37,874 nt of DNA. Origin: CAIOSQ01 sp044359885 (GTDB lineage: Bacteria > Pseudomonadota > Alphaproteobacteria > CACIAM-22H2). Under the pieces are notes generated by a model. The model searched no databases. It was given only the letters and a program-made list of their open reading frames with translations, and was not told where the DNA came from. Both the position numbers and the translations under genes were made by a program. Within the stretch, counting starts at the first letter, position 1. Each line of letters begins with the position of its first letter. The stretch is from NCBI GenBank assembly GCA_044359885.1, contig JBIKLI010000003.1:1-37874 (forward strand). Direction: 5' to 3'. Shown in pieces: positions 29,938 through 37,453 of the stretch.

Positions 29938-31462
29938 GCTCGAAGCGCCATCGGCGCGAACGATTGCCCGACAGCACGAAGCCCGTGCCGTCGAAGCGCA
30001 GGGCCGGACGCTGGCGCCACGGGCCGTTGGCCGGGGTCGCGGCGGCATAGCTGCCCGCGATCCCCGGGCGCAGCGCCTGCCAGGCGGCCGGCACCGGCCC
30101 GCCACCCCAGCTGATCGCGAGGTCGTCGCCCCGCATCGCGACCTCGTGCGTCGCGTCGAGGGCCGCGCATCGATACCGGCCCGCGCGCGCCGCCTCCGCG
30201 ACGCCGTCGGCGCGCCGCCAGAGCCGCGCCGGAGCGCCGCCGATCGCGGCCTCGATCTGGGCTGCGCCGGCATCGACCGGCTGGATGCGGATCGGCAGAT
30301 GCGGCGCATCGCTCTCCCAGGCACCGCCGGCGCCGACGTAGAGCCGTTCCTCCGCGCCGAGAAAGGCGGCACTCGGCCCGGCCGCGCCATGCGCCAGTTC
30401 CAGCGTGTCGCCGGTCTGCGGATCGACGAACAGCCCGGCCGGGACGCTCGCCGGCGCGCGGCGGCCCGCATCGATCCCGCTGGCCGCGGCGAGCAGCGCC
30501 ACCGCCAGGGCCTGGGCCTGGGTCTCCTCGCGGTTGCTCGTCACCAGCGCTCCCCGTCCGGTCGCGGGATCGACCAGCACATGGTTCCTGTAGCCGGGCA
30601 GGCTGCCGCCATGCCCGACCATCACCCGGTCGCCCAGACGATGGAGGGTGAGGCCATGCGCGTAGCCGGTCACGGTTCCGTCGGCCAGCCGGCCGGGTTC
30701 GGCGAGCCGCGCCAGCAATCCTGCCAGCGCCCCGGTGCCCGCCGCCATCGCGTGCATCCAGCGCGCCAGATCCGCCGGACTCGCCACCATCCCGCCGGAG
30801 GCCGAGTAGTGCAGGCCGTAGCTGCCGCGCCTTGGCGCGCCGTCCTTGTGCCAATAGCCGGCGGCAAGCCCGGGGACGACGACGCTCTGGTCCTCGACCA
30901 GCGCGAAGCTGGCGAGGCCCAGCGGCGCGAAGAAGGCGTCGCGCAGCCAGCCGGCGATCCCGGTGCCGGCGTTGCGCTCGATGGCGCGCTGGAGCAGCCG
31001 GTAATTGGTGTTGGAATAGGAGATCTCGCTGCCCGCCGGAAAATTGAGATGACCGAGCCGGCGGGACAGGCCGTGCAATCGCTCGGCGTCGAGCGCCGGC
31101 GATCCCGGCACCCCGGCGAGGCCCAGCGTCTCGGCGAGGTCGGGAATGCCGCTGGTCATGGTCATCGCGCGGGCGGCGGTCGTCGCGGCGACCGGCCCCT
31201 GGAGGTCGGGCAGCCACGAACCGAGCGTCCGTCCCGCGTCCAGTCCCTGCGCGAAGAACGCGGCCGCCGTCACATGCTTCGACACCGAGGCCAGCCGCGT
31301 CGGCGTGTCGAGCGTCCAGGCGCGGCGCGATTCGATGTCTGCGAGCCCGAGGCACCAATGGCGCTCGATCCGCCCGCCGGCGAAGAGCGCGATCACGCCG
31401 CCGGCGGCGTCCGGACCCGTCCAGTCGCGGGTCGCGCCCGCGACGATGTCGTCGACCGTCAT
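29930..31462 (-). CDS. D-aminopeptidase-like serine hydrolase (S12, penicillin-recognising fold)
   Basis: A 510-residue protein with a beta-lactamase-like catalytic domain (1-330) and a C-terminal extension of about 180 residues. Catalytic motifs are S59-V-S-K62, Y149-S-N151, and H284-G-G. Length, motif positions and sequence (GGVIALFAGGRIERHWCLGLADIESRRAWTLDTPTRLASVSKH, and GRYRCAALDATHEVAM in the tail) resemble Brucella (Ochrobactrum) anthropi D-aminopeptidase Dap, whose catalytic residues are S62, K65, Y153 and H287. Dap removes N-terminal D-residues from peptides and amides and has two C-terminal barrel domains, matching the extension. No signal peptide is seen, so it is likely cytoplasmic. 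GGGAGG precedes the ATG, which overlaps the previous gene's TGA (ATGA). An esterase activity is a possible alternative. Confidence 0.82.
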   Translation of the reverse strand: MTVDDIVAGATRDWTGPDAAGGVIALFAGGRIERHWCLGLADIESRRAWTLDTPTRLASVSKHVTAAAFFAQGLDAGRTLGSWLPDLQGPVAATTAARAMTMTSGIPDLAETLGLAGVPGSPALDAERLHGLSRRLGHLNFPAGSEISYSNTNYRLLQRAIERNAGTGIAGWLRDAFFAPLGLASFALVEDQSVVVPGLAAGYWHKDGAPRRGSYGLHYSASGGMVASPADLARWMHAMAAGTGALAGLLARLAEPGRLADGTVTGYAHGLTLHRLGDRVMVGHGGSLPGYRNHVLVDPATGRGALVTSNREETQAQALAVALLAAASGIDAGRRAPASVPAGLFVDPQTGDTLELAHGAAGPSAAFLGAEERLYVGAGGAWESDAPHLPIRIQPVDAGAAQIEAAIGGAPARLWRRADGVAEAARAGRYRCAALDATHEVAMRGDDLAISWGGGPVPAAWQALRPGIAGSYAAATPANGPWRQRPALRFDGTGFVLSGNRSRRWRFERV

Positions 31463-31800
31463 CGTTCCTCCCTGTCGCCGGCGTCCGGCTCGATCACGGG
31501 CAGCGAAAGAGCCGCGAAGGACAGGCTCTTGCCATGGGAATCGAGCGCCAGCGAGGTGTTGACGCCGCCCTTCAGCGCGTGGCGGCAGACGAAATGCAGA
31601 CCGTCGAGCAGCGGCAGCTCCCAGCGCAGGATTTCGCCCGCGACGATGCCCGCGAGATGGGCGCGCAGACGATCGACCGTGGCGCTGGCCCGCAGCGCCG
31701 GATAGTCCGCGGCGCGATAGGCGAAGATCGACAAGGTCAGCGTGTCGCCCTTGTCGCCGGTGCGGGCATGGGCGATGTCGTGCAGTCGCCGGGGCGTCAT
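31459..31800 (-). CDS. AtuA-related small protein (AtuA C-terminal-like domain)
   Basis: A 113-residue protein beginning RRLHDIAHARTGDKGDTLTLSIFAY, the characteristic start of the AtuA C-terminal domain family (HARTGDKGD), with LRWELPLLDGLHFVCRHALKGGVNTSLALDSHGKSL later. In other bacteria this domain is fused to, or encoded right after, an AtuA-family protein, as here. Both ends overlap neighbours by ATGA: with the AtuA-family gene upstream and the D-aminopeptidase-like gene downstream. It is probably a subunit of one complex with the large protein. Confidence 0.9.
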   Translation of the reverse strand: MTPRRLHDIAHARTGDKGDTLTLSIFAYRAADYPALRASATVDRLRAHLAGIVAGEILRWELPLLDGLHFVCRHALKGGVNTSLALDSHGKSLSFAALSLPVIEPDAGDREER

Positions 31801-33116
31801 GGCCGCACCTCGACGGCGCGGAAGCCGACCGCCGCGCGCGGCAGGAAGGCCGACGCGACCCCGACGATCTCGCGCAGGTATTTGCGCGCGCCGCCGCCCC
31901 CTGCGGGCCCGTTGCAGTAGAGCGCCTCGACCTCCTCGCCGACGCGTTGCGCCAGCGCGGCGACGCCGGTGCGCGCGGCGACGCGCAGCCGCACCTCGTA
32001 GGCCTCGGGCCGGTTGCCGTAGGACCGGCCATGGGTCGAGTCGATTCCGATCAGGTCGGTGCGGATCTCCGCATAGCCGCCGCCCAGCCGCGCCACCACG
32101 ATCTCGCCGGCCAGCCGCGCGCGGGCCTCGGCCCCCGGCCCCGCATAGGAGATCTCGCCCTCGCCGACGAAGCCGGCACGGTAGCCGACGCTGATCTTCA
32201 GCCGGTCCGGCCGCTTCGCGCCCTCGCCGCCGGTCAGCTCGACCCGGTCCCCGCCAAGGTCGCGCAGCGCGATGCGGGTGAAGTCGGCCGAGGCATCGGG
32301 CGTCAGGTAGGCCGCCGGATCCAGAACCTCGTAGAGCAGCTGCTCCTTCGCGGTGCGCAGGTCGAGACGGCCGCCGGAACCGTCGGGCTTGCCGAACACG
32401 GCGCGGCCATCGGGCCAGACATCGACGAAGGGAAAGCCCAGCCGCGCGAGATCGGGCACGTCCTTGCGGCCGGGATCGGCGAAATAGCCGCCGGTCAGCT
32501 GGCCGGCGCATTCCAGCAGATGACCGATCGCGGTGCCGCGCGCCATCAGCCGCTGGTCGTCCGCCGCCCATCCGTGGCGATGCATCAGCGGCGCCAGCGC
32601 CAGCGACGGATCGGCGACGCGCCCGGCGATCACGATGTCCGCGCCCAGACGCAAGCCCGCGAGCAGCGCTTCGGCACCAAGATAGGCGTTCGCCGACACG
32701 ACCTCGCCGAGATCGCCCACGCGCCGGCCGTCGTCGAGTTCCAGACCGGGCGACAGCCGGTCCAGCACGTCGTCGCCCAGCACCGCCGCGATCCGTGGCG
32801 CAAGACCCAGCCGCGCGGCCAGCGCCGCGACCGCCTGTGCCCCGGCCAGCGGATTGGCGGCACCGGCATTGGTCAGCAGCCCGACGCCGCGCGCGCAAAG
32901 CGCCGGCAGCAGCATCTCCATGCGCCGCAGCAGCATGCCGTCGAAGCCGCGCGCCGGGTCGGCCAGCCGCTCGCGCTGGGCGATCGCGATCGTGCGCTCG
33001 GCGAGGCATTCGAGGATCAGGTAGTCGAGGGCCGCGCGCTCGACGAGTTCCAGCGCCGGCTCCAGCCGGTCGCCCGCGAAGCCGGCGCCGCAGCCGATCC
33101 TGACCGGCCGGGTCAT
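31797..33116 (-). CDS. AtuA family protein (DUF1446, acyclic terpene utilisation family)
   Basis: A 439-residue cytoplasmic protein. Conserved stretches are the N-terminal RIGCGAGFAGDRLEPALELVERAALDYLILECLAERTIAIAQ, LLTNAGAANPLAGAQAVAALA, SANAYLGAEALLAGLRLGADIVIAGRVADPSLALAPL, and GTAIGHLLECAGQLTGGYFADPG, all typical of DUF1446. AtuA of Pseudomonas belongs to the citronellol/geraniol gene cluster, but most relatives sit in other catabolic operons and the reaction is undefined. The other atu genes (geranyl-CoA carboxylase and so on) are absent. It is the first gene of the four-gene operon AtuA-like, AtuA-related, D-aminopeptidase-like, EamA. The 119 bases upstream face the MFS gene. Confidence 0.93.
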   Translation of the reverse strand: MTRPVRIGCGAGFAGDRLEPALELVERAALDYLILECLAERTIAIAQRERLADPARGFDGMLLRRMEMLLPALCARGVGLLTNAGAANPLAGAQAVAALAARLGLAPRIAAVLGDDVLDRLSPGLELDDGRRVGDLGEVVSANAYLGAEALLAGLRLGADIVIAGRVADPSLALAPLMHRHGWAADDQRLMARGTAIGHLLECAGQLTGGYFADPGRKDVPDLARLGFPFVDVWPDGRAVFGKPDGSGGRLDLRTAKEQLLYEVLDPAAYLTPDASADFTRIALRDLGGDRVELTGGEGAKRPDRLKISVGYRAGFVGEGEISYAGPGAEARARLAGEIVVARLGGGYAEIRTDLIGIDSTHGRSYGNRPEAYEVRLRVAARTGVAALAQRVGEEVEALYCNGPAGGGGARKYLREIVGVASAFLPRAAVGFRAVEVRP

Positions 33117-33186
33117 CCTCCTGCCGCTTTCGTCGCCGGGCCGTCCGCCGCCACGCCGCTCCTCCCGCGAATGCCGGGTTCCAGTC

Positions 33187-33192
33187 TAGAGT
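33187..33192 (+). promoter_or_regulatory. Candidate -10 for the MFS exporter
   Basis: TAGAGT in the context GTCTAGAGTCG, about 45 bases before the MFS start, resembles the TAGGGT and TAGGCT elements of other genes here. No convincing -35 is seen. Confidence 0.25.
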
Positions 33193-33235
33193 CGCTCCGT
33201 TCCCCGCGCGAGCCGCGCGACCCTTCGCCAGACGC

Positions 33236-34432
33236 ATGACCCCAATGTCCGCGCCTCCGCGCCCGCCCCGCTTCTGGATCGTCGTCGCGATCTCGGTCCT
33301 GGGTCCCTTCTCGCTTCATGTGGTCATTCCCGCGATGAACCCGATCGCGGCCGCGTTCGGCACCGAGCCGGCCGAGGCGCAGGCGACGCTGACCGTCTAT
33401 CTGATCGGCATCGCGTTCGGCCAGCTGGCCTGGGGTCCGGTCTCCGACCGTTTCGGCCGCCGGCCGGTCGTGCTGGCCGGCATCGCGCTCTTCCTCGTCG
33501 CCTCGCTCGGCTGCGCGCTGGCGCAGTCGCTCGACATGATGCTGGCGGCACGCCTGCTTCAGGGCGCGACCGGCAGCGCCGGCCAGGTCCTGGGCCGGGC
33601 CATCATCCGCGACTGCTTTCCGCGCGACCGTGCCGCCAGCCTGATGGGCTATGCGACGATGGCGATGTCGTGCTGCGCATCCTTCTCGCCGCTGGCAAGC
33701 GCGATCGTCCAGGATCTCGCCGGCTGGCGCGCCGGGTTCCTTGGTCTTGCGGGCGCGGCCGCGATCGTCCTCGCCTGCACCTGGCGCAGCCTCGGCGAGA
33801 CGAAGCTCGACCGCCTCGACGGGCAGGGCCCGCTGCGCCTGCTGGGCAACTATGTCGTGCTGCTGCGCTCGCGGGCCTTCCTCGCCTATGCCCTGTCGAC
33901 CGCCTTCGCCAACGCCGCGTGGTATGCGTTCGTCGCCGGCGCGCCCCATGTCCTGGTCTCGATCCTCGGGCTGCCCCCGATCGCCTATGGCCAGTATGTC
34001 CTGATCGTGCTGGCAGGCTACATCGTCGGCAGCTTCTTCGCCGGCAGGCTGTCGATGCGCCTGGGCGGGGCGCGCATGATCGCCATCGGCCAGGCGCTGG
34101 CGCTGGCCGGCGCCGCGGCGCAGGTCGCTGTCCATGCCGCCGGGATCCTCACCCCGCTGGCGCTGTTCCTGCCGATGACGCTCGTCGTCTTCGCCTCGGG
34201 CCTCTTCCTGCCCAACACCAATGCGGGCGCGCTCAGCGTCCATCCGCAGATCGCGGGCTCGGCCGCCGGCCTCACCGGTTTCCTGCAGATGGGCCTCGGC
34301 GCCGTGACCACGGTCGCGATCGCCGGCGCGATGGACATGTCGGACGCGCCGCTGGTCGCGACCATCGCGGCGACGTCGCTGCTCTCCGCGCTCTCGCTCC
34401 TGCTGCTGCCGCGCGAGCGAGGCCGCGCCTAG
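33236..34432 (+). CDS. Bcr/CflA-type multidrug efflux MFS transporter
   Basis: A 398-residue inner-membrane protein with twelve helices. Motif A between helices 2 and 3 is present as GQLAWGPVSDRFGRRPVVLAG. The Bcr/CflA group features are LQGATGSAGQVLGRAIIRDCFPRDRAASLMGY and a proline-rich helix 5 region (SFSPLASAIVQDLAGWRAGFLGLAG). These are H+-driven exporters of drugs or small metabolites. The start could be 33236 or the Met at 33245; neither has a clear ribosome site. Divergent from the AtuA operon and convergent with the first PhyH gene. Confidence 0.92.
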   Translation: MTPMSAPPRPPRFWIVVAISVLGPFSLHVVIPAMNPIAAAFGTEPAEAQATLTVYLIGIAFGQLAWGPVSDRFGRRPVVLAGIALFLVASLGCALAQSLDMMLAARLLQGATGSAGQVLGRAIIRDCFPRDRAASLMGYATMAMSCCASFSPLASAIVQDLAGWRAGFLGLAGAAAIVLACTWRSLGETKLDRLDGQGPLRLLGNYVVLLRSRAFLAYALSTAFANAAWYAFVAGAPHVLVSILGLPPIAYGQYVLIVLAGYIVGSFFAGRLSMRLGGARMIAIGQALALAGAAAQVAVHAAGILTPLALFLPMTLVVFASGLFLPNTNAGALSVHPQIAGSAAGLTGFLQMGLGAVTTVAIAGAMDMSDAPLVATIAATSLLSALSLLLLPRERGRA

Positions 34433-34510
34433 ATCCCGGCCCGGAAGTGGTCGCATCCGCCGCCGTCGCGCGCTTGCGTGGTGACCTGAGGCGCCGACAA
34501 GATCCTGCGT

Positions 34511-34527
34511 CGCGCGCGGGGCGCGCG
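34511..34527. terminator. GC-only hairpin between convergent genes, possible bidirectional terminator
   Basis: CGCGCGC at 34511-34517 and GCGCGCG at 34521-34527 are perfect 7-base arms around GGG. It lies between the MFS stop (34432) and the PhyH stop (34540). There is no T run on either side, so it may only aid factor-dependent termination. Confidence 0.3.
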
Positions 34528-34539
34528 TCGCGGGACCCG

Positions 34540-35307
34540 CTAGAGCCGGACGCGGAAATCGTTGCGGCCGCTGAGGTCGCGGCCGCGCATCAGATAGACG
34601 GTGCGCTGCGAATGGTTGGCGCCCAGATGCTTTTCGCGGAACATCGAATCGGCGAGTTCGCGGTCGAAGACCGAGCTGGTCGGCATGAAGCGCAGCGTCA
34701 TGCCGCGGCGGGGACGCGGCGAGCGGTTGGGCTCCGAGCCGTGGATCAGATAGACGTCGTGCAGCGAGACCTGGCCGGTCTCGAGCACGATGTCGGCCGC
34801 ATCGGCCTCGTCGTACTCGGCGCGGTCGAGCTCCTGGTTGAGCGCGAGGCCCGGACCGTCGTTGCGGTTGTGGCGGAACAGCGACTTGCGGCGATGCGAG
34901 CCGCGGATCACGCGCAGGCAGCCATTCTCCGGCGTCGAGTCGTCGCAGGCGATCCACACCGTGCAGGTGGACAGCGGCCGGATCGGCCAGTACTCGCCGT
35001 CCTGGTGCCAGGGCGTGCGCGAGCCCTTGAAGGCGGGCTTGGCGAAGAAGCTGGAATTCCACAGCGCGAAATCCGGACCGATCACCTGCTCGACCATGTC
35101 GAGGATGCCGGGATCGCGCGCCCAGTTGAGGAACGACGTGTCGTGGGCCAGCACCATCGGACAGTAATCGGCGAATTGCGGCAGCTTCGCCACCAGCCGC
35201 GCATGCGCGGCGCGGATCTCCTCGATCGTCGACAGCGGCAGGCGGAAACCGGCCGGCACGACATAGCCATGGGTCTGGTAGTGCTCGATCTCCTGGGGCG
35301 TCAGCAT
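34540..35307 (-). CDS. PhyH-type Fe(II)/2-oxoglutarate dioxygenase, 1
   Basis: A 255-residue phytanoyl-CoA dioxygenase family enzyme. The facial triad is visible: H101 and D103 in WHQDGEYW, and H189 in LIHGSEPN. An arginine of RPRRG (R200 or R201) is the likely 2-oxoglutarate ligand. Other family segments are HGYVVPAGF, LWNSSFFAKP, CDDSTPENGCLRVIRGSH and QVSLHDVYLIHGS. Such enzymes hydroxylate lipids, amino acids, ectoine or aminophosphonates, and the substrate cannot be read from the sequence. GAGGGACC precedes the ATG. It is divergent from the phosphotransferase gene, 102 bases away. Confidence 0.92.
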   Translation of the reverse strand: MLTPQEIEHYQTHGYVVPAGFRLPLSTIEEIRAAHARLVAKLPQFADYCPMVLAHDTSFLNWARDPGILDMVEQVIGPDFALWNSSFFAKPAFKGSRTPWHQDGEYWPIRPLSTCTVWIACDDSTPENGCLRVIRGSHRRKSLFRHNRNDGPGLALNQELDRAEYDEADAADIVLETGQVSLHDVYLIHGSEPNRSPRPRRGMTLRFMPTSSVFDRELADSMFREKHLGANHSQRTVYLMRGRDLSGRNDFRVRL

Positions 35308-35396
35308 GGCGGTCCCTCGTCCTGCGGCTTGGCTCCGGGCAGCATCCGGGACGGCGGATCGGGATGCAAGATCGTTCCGCTGCCGGACGGGCCTGC

Positions 35397-35402
35397 TAGG
35401 CT
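35397..35402 (+). promoter_or_regulatory. Candidate -10 placed for a leaderless transcript of the phosphotransferase
   Basis: TAGGCT in the context TGCTAGGCT ends exactly 7 bases before the ATG at 35410, so transcription would start at or beside the A of the ATG. No strong Shine-Dalgarno sequence is present. Confidence 0.35.
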
Positions 35403-35409
35403 GCCGGCC

Positions 35410-36288
35410 ATGAGCCTGCACCAGGACCTCGCCCGCATCGCCGCGTTGCCCTGCTGGAGCGGTGCGCCGCGCGCCGAGCCGCTGGCCGGCGGCATGACCA
35501 ACCGCAACTATCTGGTCCGCGACGCGCGAGGCGCGCATGTCGTGCGCTTCGGCGCGGATGCGCCGCACCACATGGTGCTGCGCTGGCACGAACTGGCGGT
35601 CGCGCGCGCCGCCCATGCCGCCGGCCTGTCGCCGGCGATCCGCCATGCCGAGCCCGGGCTGATGGTCATGGACCATGTCGACGGACGCAGCCTGACGGCG
35701 GCGGAGATCGCCGATCCGGCGCGGCTGCCCGCGATCGCCGCCCTGCTGCGGCGCTGCCACCATGATCTGCCGCGGCATCTGGCGGGACCCGCCCTCGCCT
35801 TCTGGCCGTTCCAGGTGGTGCGCAGCTACATCGCCGGCCTGCGCGCCGATCGCTCGCCCTGGAGCGACAGGCTGGACGGCTTCGCGGCCCTCGCCGGCCG
35901 GCTGGAGGACGGGTTGGCGCCGATGCCCTTCGTCTTCGGCCACAACGACCTGCTCGCCGCCAACCTGATCGACGACGGGCGGCGGCTCTGGCTGATCGAC
36001 TGGGACTATGCCGGCTTCGGATCGCCGCTCTTCGACCTCGCGAACCTGGCGAGCAACAACGCGCTCGGCGCGCCGGCCCAGACGGCGCTGCTCGCCGCCT
36101 ATTTCGGCGCCCCGCCCGGTGCGGCGATACGCCGTGACATGGCGGCGATGCGCGTGGTCTCGGCGCTGCGCGAGGCGCTGTGGAGCATGACGAGCGAGCG
36201 CCATCCGGCGGTCGAGTTCGACTACGCCGCCTATACGCGCGCGGCGCTCGACCGGCTGGACGCGGAGCTCGCCGCGCTGGAGACCTGA
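35410..36288 (+). CDS. Choline/aminoglycoside kinase-like phosphotransferase
   Basis: A 292-residue cytoplasmic kinase of the APH/choline kinase superfamily. The nucleotide loop region is PLAGGMTNRNYLVRDARGAHVVRFGAD, the catalytic loop GHNDLLAANLIDDG carries D180 and N185, and the metal ligand is D197 in LIDWDYAG. GGMTNRNYLV and the DWDYAG end are closer to choline/ethanolamine kinases than to antibiotic kinases. It probably phosphorylates a small alcohol or amino alcohol. It sits between two PhyH dioxygenase genes that are both read the other way, and its stop is 8 bases from the second one's stop. Confidence 0.88.
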   Translation: MSLHQDLARIAALPCWSGAPRAEPLAGGMTNRNYLVRDARGAHVVRFGADAPHHMVLRWHELAVARAAHAAGLSPAIRHAEPGLMVMDHVDGRSLTAAEIADPARLPAIAALLRRCHHDLPRHLAGPALAFWPFQVVRSYIAGLRADRSPWSDRLDGFAALAGRLEDGLAPMPFVFGHNDLLAANLIDDGRRLWLIDWDYAGFGSPLFDLANLASNNALGAPAQTALLAAYFGAPPGAAIRRDMAAMRVVSALREALWSMTSERHPAVEFDYAAYTRAALDRLDAELAALET

Positions 36289-36295
36289 CGCCGGC

Positions 36296-37183
36296 TCAGT
36301 CCCAGTCGTCGACCGGCACCACCGGCGTGCCGCGGCCCGCCGGCCACGGGGTCTCGCCACCCGCCGCCAGCACGCCATGCGCCACCGTACAGCCGGCGTA
36401 ATTGCCCTCGGCGTCGCGATAGAGGCGCCGATGCGTGGCGAGATCGGTCCAGACCGTGCCGGTCTGGTTGAAATGGAACTGCACCGCCCGGCGGCGCATG
36501 TCGGAATCGTTCGGCGCCGTGTAGTGATGCAGATAGGGATGGAAGATCAGCGCGTCGCCCGGCTCCATCTCGACATACTGGCGGTCCGCCAGGCGCAGCC
36601 GGTCGGGGCGGATGGTGCAGAGATTGATGTCCTCATGCGCGACATGCTCGGCCGGGCCATCCGCATGCGAACGCGGGATCACCTGCATGCACCCGTTCTC
36701 GCGCCGCGCCGGATCGAGCGCGATCCACACGCCGACGACGAGCCCCGGGTCGCGGACACGGAAATAGGCGGCGTCCTGGTGCCACGGCTTCGCGCCGCCG
36801 ACGCGCGGCGGCTTGATCAGCGCCATGTCCTGCAGCACTTCGCGACCTTCGCCCAGCAGCTGGTCGAGGATCGCGTGCAGGCGCCTGGACATCGCGATCG
36901 CCCGCAATGGGTCGGAGTCGTCGATGTAGTGGGAGAACTTGCGGATGGCGCCCTCGCGTTCCGCGGCCGGGATGCGCGACGCATCGATCCCCGGCTCGAA
37001 GGCGATCTGCGTGGCGCGGACCGGGATCCGGCCGCTGGCCAGGCCCGAGATCGCATCGAGCGCGGCGGCGACCAGCCGCGGGGCGATCAGGCCGCGGAGC
37101 AGCACGTAGCCTTCGCGCCGATAGGCGGCGATCCCGTCGGCCCCCAGCATTCCCGCGCCACGCGCGACATCGGTTCCGTCCAT
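36296..37183 (-). CDS. PhyH-type Fe(II)/2-oxoglutarate dioxygenase, 2
   Basis: A 295-residue enzyme of the same superfamily as the gene at 34540 but only distantly similar. The triad is H135 and D137 in WHQDAAYF and H219 or H220 in YLHHYTAPN, with an Arg of MRRRAVQFHF for 2-oxoglutarate. Other motifs: YRREGYVLLRGLIAP, GVWIALDPARRENGCMQVIPRSH, and MEPGDALIFHPYL. This version is closer to the ectoine-hydroxylase/PhyH-like subgroup with a long C-terminal tail. GGAGGACGGGAC precedes the ATG. It is divergent from the GntR regulator, which likely controls it. Confidence 0.92.
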   Translation of the reverse strand: MDGTDVARGAGMLGADGIAAYRREGYVLLRGLIAPRLVAAALDAISGLASGRIPVRATQIAFEPGIDASRIPAAEREGAIRKFSHYIDDSDPLRAIAMSRRLHAILDQLLGEGREVLQDMALIKPPRVGGAKPWHQDAAYFRVRDPGLVVGVWIALDPARRENGCMQVIPRSHADGPAEHVAHEDINLCTIRPDRLRLADRQYVEMEPGDALIFHPYLHHYTAPNDSDMRRRAVQFHFNQTGTVWTDLATHRRLYRDAEGNYAGCTVAHGVLAAGGETPWPAGRGTPVVPVDDWD

Positions 37184-37453
37184 GTCCCGTCCTCCTCCGC
37201 CTCGCCTTTCGTGCCGATGCCCGGGCCCGGTACCGGACCCGCGACCATCGCCTGCACCCGGTCAATGGACGCTTCATTCGATACAAAAGTCAATGAGGCC
37301 GCTGCGACTCACGCGAAAATCCAATGATTTCATATTTATCCGGGGCCGCGCCCGATACGCGATCCACGAAATGTATCGATTGATTGGCTGTCCGGCGTCG
37401 CCGGGCGGTCGAAGCTTCTGGCAAACCCGCGGGGTTCGGACATACTCGCGCCG
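37184..37453. promoter_or_regulatory. Locally AT-rich divergent control region with TCGATACA inverted copies
   Basis: A 270-base gap between the second PhyH gene and the GntR gene, visibly richer in A and T at 37270-37390 than anything else in the window. TCGATACA at 37278-37285 and its inverse TGTATCGA at 37372-37379 are about 86 bases apart. GTCAATG occurs directly at 37261-37267 and 37289-37295, and ATGATTTCAT at 37324-37333 is palindromic. These could be GntR operators permitting looping. CATACT at 37441-37446 is a candidate -10 for the regulator. No small gene was found here. Confidence 0.5.

Noticed and set aside
29930..32032. Reading the D-aminopeptidase-like gene as 700 residues.
   Set aside because: The extension runs out of frame through the AtuA-related genes; the ATG at 31460-31462 has a good ribosome site and matches the length of Dap.
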